From NCBI GenBank assembly GCA_902791785.1, contig CADAXH010000072.1:1-6627 (forward strand): a DNA stretch of 6,627 nt, given 5' to 3'. Below the pieces are notes generated by a model. It saw nothing but the letters and a program-made list of their open reading frames with translations, was not told the DNA's origin and did not search any database. The translations under genes were made by a program, and so were the position numbers. Shown here piece after piece: positions 1-5,737 of this stretch. Every line of letters begins with the position of its first letter. Position 1 is the first letter of the stretch. Source of the DNA: an uncultured Ruminococcus sp. GTDB lineage: Bacteria; Bacillota; Clostridia; Oscillospirales; CAG-272.

Positions 1-1
1 T

Positions 2-1498
2 CAGAAACTTGATCCGTATATAAACGTGGATCCGGGAACAATGAGCCCGTACCAGCACGGAGAAGTTTACGTCACTGAAGACGGAGCTGAAACGGATCTT
101 GATCTTGGTCATTATGAGAGATTCATTGACGAAGATTTAAACAAATATTCAAATCTTACAACAGGTAAAGTTTACTGGAATGTCCTGAACAAGGAGAGAA
201 GAGGTGAATATCTCGGCTCGACTGTGCAGGTTATTCCACACATAACCAATGAAATAAAGAAATTCGTATATAACGTGGGCAAGCATTCTGATGCCGACGT
301 AGTCATTACGGAAATCGGAGGAACCATAGGAGACATTGAGTCACAGCCGTTCATTGAGGCCGTGAGACAGATTTCTCTTGAAGTGGGAAGAGAAAACAGT
401 CTGTTCATCCATGTCACTCTTGTCCCGTATCTTCACGGCTCCGAAGAACACAAGACGAAACCGACCCAGCACTCCGTCAAGGAACTGCAGGGAATGGGAG
501 TCAACCCGAACATCATAATCCTTCGCTGCGACGAGAAACTCGAACCGGGCATCTTTGACAAGATTGCGATGTTCTGCAACGTCAAAAAGGACTGCGTTAT
601 CGAAAACATAACCCTGCCTAACCTCTATGAGGCACCTCTCATGCTTGAGCAGTCAAAGTTTTCCGAAGTTGTATGCAGGGAACTGGGCATTAAAACAGGA
701 GAACCGGATCTGGCTGAATGGTCGGAGATGGTTGACAGAATCAAGTCCAGACCGTATACGGTGCACATAGGACTCGTCGGAAAATATGTGGCACTTCACG
801 ACGCTTATCTCTCGGTTGCCGAAGCTATGCGCCATGCAGGATACCATCACAACACACATATAAAGATTCACTGGATCGATTCCGAAACAATTACGGAAGA
901 CAATGCAAAAGAAATCCTCGGGGATCTTGACGGAATAATTGTCCCCGGAGGCTTTGGAAGCAGGGGAATTGAAGGCATGATAACAGCTGCTCAGTTTGCC
1001 CGTGAGAACAACATTCCGTATTTCGGAATATGTCTTGGAATGCAGATTGAAGTAATAGAATATTCTAGACATGTTGCGGGAATTGCGGATGCAAACTCAG
1101 GTGAATTTGACAGCGGATGCAAGAACAAAGTCATAGACTTCATGCCCGGACAGAGCGACGAAGTCGACAAGGGCGGAACACTGCGTCTCGGTGCTTATCC
1201 GTGTGACATAGTACCGGGAACGACAATGGAAAAATGCTACAAAACACTGCATATTTCCGAACGCCACCGCCACCGCTACGAATTCAACAACGATTACAGG
1301 GAAGTGCTTCAGAAGCACGGTCTGACTCTCAGCGGAATGTCGCCTGACGGACTGCTGGTTGAGACAATTGAACTGACCGACAGACCATTCTTTGTAGGAG
1401 TTCAGTATCACCCTGAATTCAAGTCGAGACCGAACAAGCCTCATCCGCTGTTCCTTGGTTTCATAGGTGCAGCACTTAAGAAAATGCAGGAAAAATAA
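2..1498 (+). CDS. pyrG: CTP synthase (glutamine-hydrolysing), 5'-truncated by the window edge
   Basis: CTP synthase makes CTP from UTP, ATP and glutamine, the last step of de novo pyrimidine nucleotide synthesis, in the cytoplasm. The reading frame is open from base 2, giving 498 residues. It begins QKLDPYINVDPGTMSP, which matches about residue 39 onward of the E. coli enzyme, so the P-loop segment lies off the left edge. The GTG at base 26 is an internal Val, not the start. Visible synthase-domain landmarks are the GAETDLDLGHYERF block (partial residues 28-41, including the Asp equivalent to E. coli D72) and EIGGTIGDIES with the second metal-ligand Glu at 104. The C-terminal class I glutaminase domain has GICLGMQ with the nucleophile Cys at 344, and YHPEF with the triad His 470 and Glu 472. 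All key residues present in the window are intact. Full length would be about 536 residues, normal for the family. An intrinsic terminator follows directly, so the gene ends its transcription unit. Confidence 0.98.
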   Translation, partial: QKLDPYINVDPGTMSPYQHGEVYVTEDGAETDLDLGHYERFIDEDLNKYSNLTTGKVYWNVLNKERRGEYLGSTVQVIPHITNEIKKFVYNVGKHSDADVVITEIGGTIGDIESQPFIEAVRQISLEVGRENSLFIHVTLVPYLHGSEEHKTKPTQHSVKELQGMGVNPNIIILRCDEKLEPGIFDKIAMFCNVKKDCVIENITLPNLYEAPLMLEQSKFSEVVCRELGIKTGEPDLAEWSEMVDRIKSRPYTVHIGLVGKYVALHDAYLSVAEAMRHAGYHHNTHIKIHWIDSETITEDNAKEILGDLDGIIVPGGFGSRGIEGMITAAQFARENNIPYFGICLGMQIEVIEYSRHVAGIADANSGEFDSGCKNKVIDFMPGQSDEVDKGGTLRLGAYPCDIVPGTTMEKCYKTLHISERHRHRYEFNNDYREVLQKHGLTLSGMSPDGLLVETIELTDRPFFVGVQYHPEFKSRPNKPHPLFLGFIGAALKKMQEK

Positions 1499-1511
1499 CA
1501 GAAAATAATGT

Positions 1512-1541
1512 GGGCAGGAGGGTAAATCTTCCTGCCCTTTT
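1512..1541 (+). terminator. Rho-independent terminator of pyrG
   Basis: GGGCAGGA (1512-1519) pairs perfectly with TCCTGCCC (1530-1537). The stem can extend inward by three more pairs, including G-T wobbles, to leave a TAAA loop. Four T residues follow. It starts 13 bp after the pyrG stop codon and separates pyrG from the lipoprotein array. Confidence 0.9.
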
Positions 1542-1580
1542 GAGATTCATAATATTGTATTTCGTCTAATATGTGAAAAG

Positions 1581-1609
1581 TTGCCCGGAGTGCACGCGTG
1601 TGATATAAT
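1581..1609 (+). promoter_or_regulatory. Sigma-A type promoter of lipoprotein gene A
   Basis: A -35 box TTGCCC (1581-1586) and a perfect -10 box TATAAT (1604-1609) are separated by 17 bp. A TG at 1601-1602 gives an extended -10 (TGATATAAT). The spacer contains the 8-bp palindrome CACGCGTG (1593-1600). GCGTG (1596-1600) is also mirrored by CACGC (1615-1619) across the -10 box, which could be an operator. A GGAGGG ribosome binding site at 1627-1632 sits 4 bp before the ATG at 1637. Confidence 0.82.
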
Positions 1610-1636
1610 TAACTCACGCATCATCCGGAGGGTTTT

Positions 1637-3535
1637 ATGAAAAAAATATTGTCACTTCTCATAGCTGTTTTGATTGTTCTGTCTGCCGTCTCGTGCAGTC
1701 AGAATATTTCTGAAGAAACAACAGAAAAACAGGCAACTGAGACAACTGCTGCAGACACTTCGTCTGACACATCTATAGAGACGACAAAGGAAACAATAGC
1801 AGAGACAAATGAAACCACAGCCGGAGACGAAACTGAATATATTGAAGGATATGACCCGATCAGCGAAAAAATAGGATCATACGTCATTCTTGAATACAAT
1901 CCGATGTATTGTTCAGTAGAGTCTACCGTTTCTCAGAGCATCGGATCAAAAGAAAAGATCGTCCTCAATGTAACAATGAAAAACGGATATATTTTTGACG
2001 GATGGTCACTGGACAATTATGAATGCAACAAACTCACAAGTACAGGTGGGGCAGGCAGAGATACATATTCAATTACGGTAAACAAAGAGACAAAAGTATT
2101 CATCAACTGCAGCATGAAAGTCTTGTATGACGCCAACGGCGGAAAAACGAATGAAGGAAAAGACATTCTTGAAACGACATACTGCGTATCGGAATACAAG
2201 TGTCCGAGTACCCTTCCTGATAAGGGGTATTTCTCAAGAGAAGGATATGTGTTGTCTGAATACAATACTGCTCCGGACGGGAGCGGTGAAGCAGTGAGTC
2301 TTGGTTCAAAAATCCGAAGCGATTCCTCAGAACTGACTCTTTACTGCATCTGGTTAAAAGAAGACAGCAGCCAGGACTTTGATTACACAAAAAGCGAAGG
2401 AATAACAATTACTAAATACAAGGGAAACAAAAAGGATGTCGTGATTCCCGAAAAGATAGACGGCGTAAACGTAACAGCTATCGCGAAAAAAGCATTTTCA
2501 GAACTTGACATAGAAACAGTATTCCTGCCAAAGACTATAGAAACTGTCAGCCGCGCTTCTTTCTATAAGTGTGACAAGCTGACTACATTAGTGTTCTTTG
2601 ACAGTATTCTGTCATTTGACAAAGACGCTGCAGCTGAGTGTCCGAATTTCAGATATGTCAGGATAAATGCCGTTCAGGACATGTACTACGAATGGATGGT
2701 AGGGTCATACTGCAAAACAGACAGACTGATCTGGTCGAAAGACATGAAAAAGTTCATTTTCTATGGCGGCTCAGGTACTTTGCACGCAATAAAATGCGAC
2801 ATGGTAAATAAAGAAATAGGGGATGAATATGTCGTCATAAACATGGGAGCAAATGCAAATGTTTCTGCTGCATTTGTTTTCGAAGGAATGCGCAAGTGGC
2901 TCAAGGATGAAGATATTATTCTCTGGTGTCCGGAAATGTCCGCATCTCCTCTTGGCAAAGCGGATATGACCGGGAGTCTGGGCAAAAGAAACATTGAAAT
3001 ATATGTAAGCGGAAACTACGATTTTCTCAAGGGAGTGGACATAACACAATACCCCGGTTTCTTTGATGCTATGACGCAGGTATTTTCCGATCGTGAAAAA
3101 CACAAAGTGTCATGGGAAATGGGCGGCATAGGTTATAACTGCTACGGAGACACAGTGTCCTCGCCTGATCAGAAACTGTTTGACAATTCATACAGTTTCC
3201 CGACTGCACCTAATTTGTCCAGCTACAAAAGAATGCAGTTTATGATCAAGGAACTGAAAGGCATGGGAGTGGAAACCTGGTTTTCATATGCTGTAATGGA
3301 CGAAACAGGAACAGGTATTACCGAAGAAAAAGCAAAGCAGTATGAAGAGAATATAAAGAAAACATTTGATGTCACCATTATTTCGGATTTCTGGGATTGT
3401 TTTGTGCCTCATGACTGCATGGCGGATTCCATATGGCACGTGACGCTGGAAGGTGCAGATATAAGGACTAAGCAGATTATTAAAGACATAATGAAACAGT
3501 TCGAAAAAACAAAACAAGGAGACCGCTCAAGTTGA
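1637..3535 (+). CDS. Array lipoprotein A: InlB-B-like, BspA-LRR and SGNH-like domains
   Basis: This is a 632-residue predicted lipoprotein of unknown substrate. A signal peptide with N-terminal KK and a hydrophobic core ends at SAVSC, with Cys20 as the likely lipidated residue. Residues 21-67 are a Thr/Glu-rich stalk. Residues 79-161 form an InlB-B-like domain with GYIFDGW at 117-123. Residues 162-241 form a second InlB-B/Listeria-Bacteroides-type repeat, from YDANGG to LYCIW. Residues 256-345 show BspA-type LRR features: VVIPEKIDG, AF, IETVFLPKTIETV and a C..L core. The C-terminal part (370-620) looks like a surface SGNH hydrolase: YGGS with candidate nucleophile Ser379, INMGANAN (401-408), YNCYGD (500-505) and DSIWHVTLEG with candidate His601 and Asp597. 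The domain names are recognised by eye; the SGNH call is inference. The start is set by GGAGGG 4 bp upstream. It is paralogous to genes B and C and is the most divergent in sequence. There is no terminator after the gene. Confidence 0.88.
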   Translation: MKKILSLLIAVLIVLSAVSCSQNISEETTEKQATETTAADTSSDTSIETTKETIAETNETTAGDETEYIEGYDPISEKIGSYVILEYNPMYCSVESTVSQSIGSKEKIVLNVTMKNGYIFDGWSLDNYECNKLTSTGGAGRDTYSITVNKETKVFINCSMKVLYDANGGKTNEGKDILETTYCVSEYKCPSTLPDKGYFSREGYVLSEYNTAPDGSGEAVSLGSKIRSDSSELTLYCIWLKEDSSQDFDYTKSEGITITKYKGNKKDVVIPEKIDGVNVTAIAKKAFSELDIETVFLPKTIETVSRASFYKCDKLTTLVFFDSILSFDKDAAAECPNFRYVRINAVQDMYYEWMVGSYCKTDRLIWSKDMKKFIFYGGSGTLHAIKCDMVNKEIGDEYVVINMGANANVSAAFVFEGMRKWLKDEDIILWCPEMSASPLGKADMTGSLGKRNIEIYVSGNYDFLKGVDITQYPGFFDAMTQVFSDREKHKVSWEMGGIGYNCYGDTVSSPDQKLFDNSYSFPTAPNLSSYKRMQFMIKELKGMGVETWFSYAVMDETGTGITEEKAKQYEENIKKTFDVTIISDFWDCFVPHDCMADSIWHVTLEGADIRTKQIIKDIMKQFEKTKQGDRSS

Positions 3536-3560
3536 AAGATCGGCTTCCCGATGATATAAT
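3532..3560 (+). promoter_or_regulatory. Sigma-A type promoter of lipoprotein gene B, overlapping the stop of gene A
   Basis: TTGAAA (3532-3537) and a perfect TATAAT (3555-3560) are separated by 17 bp, with a TG extension at 3552-3553. The TGA stop of gene A (3533-3535) lies inside the -35 box. A short inverted repeat, ATCGG (3539-3543) with CCGAT (3548-3552) around a CTTC loop, fills most of the spacer. No terminator is seen between genes A and B, so B may be read both from here and by readthrough. The ribosome binding site GGAGG (3587-3591) is 5 bp before the ATG at 3597. Confidence 0.82.
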
Positions 3561-3596
3561 CTTAAACAGAAACATAAGCAAAAAGCGGAGGAAAAA

Positions 3597-5600
3597 ATGT
3601 CAAATTTCAAAAAAATCATTGCAGTTGTAATTGCACTTGTTATGGTTCTGACAATTGTGGCGTGTACACAAAACACCCAGGTTGAGACCACTTCAGGTGA
3701 TAAAACAGAAAGCACAACAACTGCAGAAAAAACAACCGGTGACGGAACAACACAGGATTCTACCACAGAGGTAACAACAGGAACCGGAACAACTTCAGTC
3801 ACAACTGAGGAAACAACAAATGAAACAACTGAGACAACAACAGGAAAAGATCCTGTCGAATATATCAGCGGATACGATCCGGTAGACGAAAAAGTCGGCT
3901 CATACGTAACACTCGAATATAACCCAATGTACTGCTCAGTCAAGAGCGAAGTCAAAAAGGGTCTTGGTTCAAAAGAGACAGTAACACTCACTGTCACAAT
4001 GAAAGACGGATATATTTTTGATGGCTGGACAAATCTTGACTATCTTTGCAATTTGCCCAACTACTCAGATACAAAGCCCGAAACTGTTGCAAAGCGTAAT
4101 GCCATATCCGATTCCGTAACATATACTGAAACATATTCATTGACTGCAGACAAGGATACAAAAGTATTCGTCAACTGCAGCATGAAAGTTGTTTATGACG
4201 CCAACGGCGGAAAGACAAAAGACGGCAAAACAAGCCTTGATGTATCATTCTGTTTATCTGAATTCAAATGCCCGAGCACTCTGCCTGACAAGGGATATTT
4301 CACAAGAGACGGATATGTTCTCAGTGAATACAATACAAAAGCAGACGGCACAGGCACAGCAGTAAGCCTTGGATCAAAAATAAGAAGCGATTCTTCAACA
4401 CTGACTCTCTACTGCATCTGGCTGAAGACAAATGAAGCTTCAGACTTCACATATTCGTCAGGTTCTGAAATCACAATCACAGGCTACAAGGGAACAGCGA
4501 AAGATGTTGTTATCCCTGAAACAATTGAAGGCAAAAAAGTAACCGTTTTAGCTGAAAATGCCTTTAACGGAAAGAGTATAGAAACAGTATTTATTCCGAA
4601 AACAGTTAAAACTGTCAAATCCAAAGCATTTGTAAACTGCTCAGCTCTTACAACTATTACATTCTTCGACAACGTGTCATTTGAAGAAAGCTGGTTTGGT
4701 TCCGGCAGCGGAGTTGTTTCCAACTGCCCGAACTTCAAGTATGTCCGCGTCAATGCTGTTTACGACATGTACTATGTAGGCTGGATCACAGGTACTTACT
4801 GCAAGACTGACCGTCTTGTATGGGCAGCCGACATGCAGAAATTCATCATTTACGGCGGATCAGGATCTCTTTACGGTTTTGACTGTTCACAGATAAACGA
4901 TAAGATAGGCGAAGACTATGTTGTAATAAACATGGGCGCAAACGCCAATACTTCTGCTGCATTTGTATTTGAAGGAATGCAAAAGTATTTGAATGAAGGC
5001 GACGTAGTTCTCTGGGATCCGGAGCCGGGCAACAACACACTCGGTCAGGCACAGATTGGCACAAGAGCAGTTGAGTTCTATATCTGCGGTAACTACGACT
5101 TCTTAAAGGGAGTGGACGTTTCCCAATATGAAGGATTCTTTGGTTCTTTATCATCCATCAATTCTTCCCACAGATCAGCTGTGACATCATGGGAATGCGG
5201 CAGCATCGGATACAACTGCTACGGAGACTGTGTATCAAACAGGGATTTCGAAGACAGAGAATGCTTCTACAACTTCGCATATTTCGGATGGTACGATTAT
5301 TCCAGAATGTCTTCTCTGATTGACGATTACAAAGCAAACGGAATTGATGTCTGGTTTACATATGCCGTCATGGATGAGGAATGCGGCGGTACAGATAAAG
5401 AAACAGTTGACGAATACATAGCAAACATCAAAAAGAACTTCAATGTCACCATTATTTCAGAATTCGATAACTGCTTCGTTCCGCACGAATACAGATGGAA
5501 TTCTGAATGGCATCTGACGGATGAAGGCGCAATATTCAGAACAACAAAACTTCTTCCGGACATCATTGCTCAGTTTGCAAAAATGGGAAAGAATTATTAA
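3597..5600 (+). CDS. Array lipoprotein B: InlB-B-like, BspA-LRR and SGNH-like domains
   Basis: This is a 667-residue paralogue of gene A and the only array member besides A seen complete. The signal peptide ends at TIVAC, with Cys23 as the lipidated residue. A stalk at 24-86 is about 44% Thr (28 of 63). The first InlB-B-like domain covers about 100-197 and carries a longer insert (about 151-178) than A. The second repeat runs from about 198 to 277 (YDANGG to LYCIW). BspA-type LRR features cover about 292-385. The C-terminal domain (about 412-662) has YGGS with candidate nucleophile Ser422, INMGANAN (444-451), YNCYGD (539-544) and NSEWHLTDEG with candidate His639. In that last motif the residue matching Asp597 of A is Asn635, which may alter or weaken a catalytic triad. 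The mature protein is rich in Cys, suggesting disulfides. The gene has its own promoter and terminator. Function is unknown; a surface esterase or acyltransferase fused to a binding region is inferred. Confidence 0.88.
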   Translation: MSNFKKIIAVVIALVMVLTIVACTQNTQVETTSGDKTESTTTAEKTTGDGTTQDSTTEVTTGTGTTSVTTEETTNETTETTTGKDPVEYISGYDPVDEKVGSYVTLEYNPMYCSVKSEVKKGLGSKETVTLTVTMKDGYIFDGWTNLDYLCNLPNYSDTKPETVAKRNAISDSVTYTETYSLTADKDTKVFVNCSMKVVYDANGGKTKDGKTSLDVSFCLSEFKCPSTLPDKGYFTRDGYVLSEYNTKADGTGTAVSLGSKIRSDSSTLTLYCIWLKTNEASDFTYSSGSEITITGYKGTAKDVVIPETIEGKKVTVLAENAFNGKSIETVFIPKTVKTVKSKAFVNCSALTTITFFDNVSFEESWFGSGSGVVSNCPNFKYVRVNAVYDMYYVGWITGTYCKTDRLVWAADMQKFIIYGGSGSLYGFDCSQINDKIGEDYVVINMGANANTSAAFVFEGMQKYLNEGDVVLWDPEPGNNTLGQAQIGTRAVEFYICGNYDFLKGVDVSQYEGFFGSLSSINSSHRSAVTSWECGSIGYNCYGDCVSNRDFEDRECFYNFAYFGWYDYSRMSSLIDDYKANGIDVWFTYAVMDEECGGTDKETVDEYIANIKKNFNVTIISEFDNCFVPHEYRWNSEWHLTDEGAIFRTTKLLPDIIAQFAKMGKNY

Positions 5601-5623
5601 TTCAACAAAAACATAGTCGTAAC

Positions 5624-5653
5624 GGGGTCAAGTATAAGCTTGGCCCCTGTTTT
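5624..5653 (+). terminator. Rho-independent terminator of gene B
   Basis: GGGGTCAAG (5624-5632) pairs with CTTGGCCCC (5639-5647) with one T-G wobble and a 6-base loop. TGTTTT follows (5648-5653). It begins 23 bp after the TAA of gene B. Confidence 0.88.
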
Positions 5654-5655
5654 AC

Positions 5656-5678
5656 AGTGTGAAAGAATTGTTCACACT
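5656..5678. promoter_or_regulatory. Inverted repeat abutting the gene C promoter, possible operator
   Basis: Two perfect 8-bp arms, AGTGTGAA (5656-5663) and TTCACACT (5671-5678), flank a 7-bp spacer. The right arm ends one base before the -35 box of gene C. No T run follows, and the gene B terminator is already complete upstream, so a protein-binding site fits better than a second terminator. A further TTCACA lies at 5694-5699, within the promoter spacer. The regulator is not identifiable. Confidence 0.5.
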
Positions 5679-5679
5679 A

Positions 5680-5708
5680 TTGTATTGGATTAATTCACAA
5701 GATATAAT
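5680..5708 (+). promoter_or_regulatory. Sigma-A type promoter of lipoprotein gene C
   Basis: TTGTAT (5680-5685) and a perfect TATAAT (5703-5708) are separated by 17 bp. The -10 region GATATAATTAA matches that of gene A. Unlike the promoters of A and B, it has no TG extension. The ribosome binding site GGAGGG (5728-5733) is 4 bp before the ATG at 5738, with the same CCGGAGGG context as gene A. Confidence 0.8.
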
Positions 5709-5737
5709 TAATGTATATCTAAAAACCGGAGGGACTC

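Noticed and set aside
26..28. GTG as the start codon of the first gene
   Set aside because: The frame is open upstream to the window edge and encodes the conserved CTP synthase sequence before this codon, so GTG is an internal Val.
3527..3997. Long reverse-strand open frame (156 codons) opposite the start of gene B
   Set aside because: Its Val/Ser-rich product is the complement of the Thr-rich stalk codons (ACA/ACT). It overlaps the gene B promoter and has no coding support of its own. The other reverse-strand frames in the window are shadows of the same kind.
1637..5600. Cellulosomal dockerin or cohesin proteins, suggested by the Thr-rich linkers
   Set aside because: No duplicated calcium-binding dockerin motif, cohesin fold signature or glycoside hydrolase motif is recognisable, and the lipobox already explains surface attachment.
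5656..5678. The inverted repeat as a second terminator of gene B
   Set aside because: It is AT-rich with no following T run, and a strong terminator already ends at 5653.
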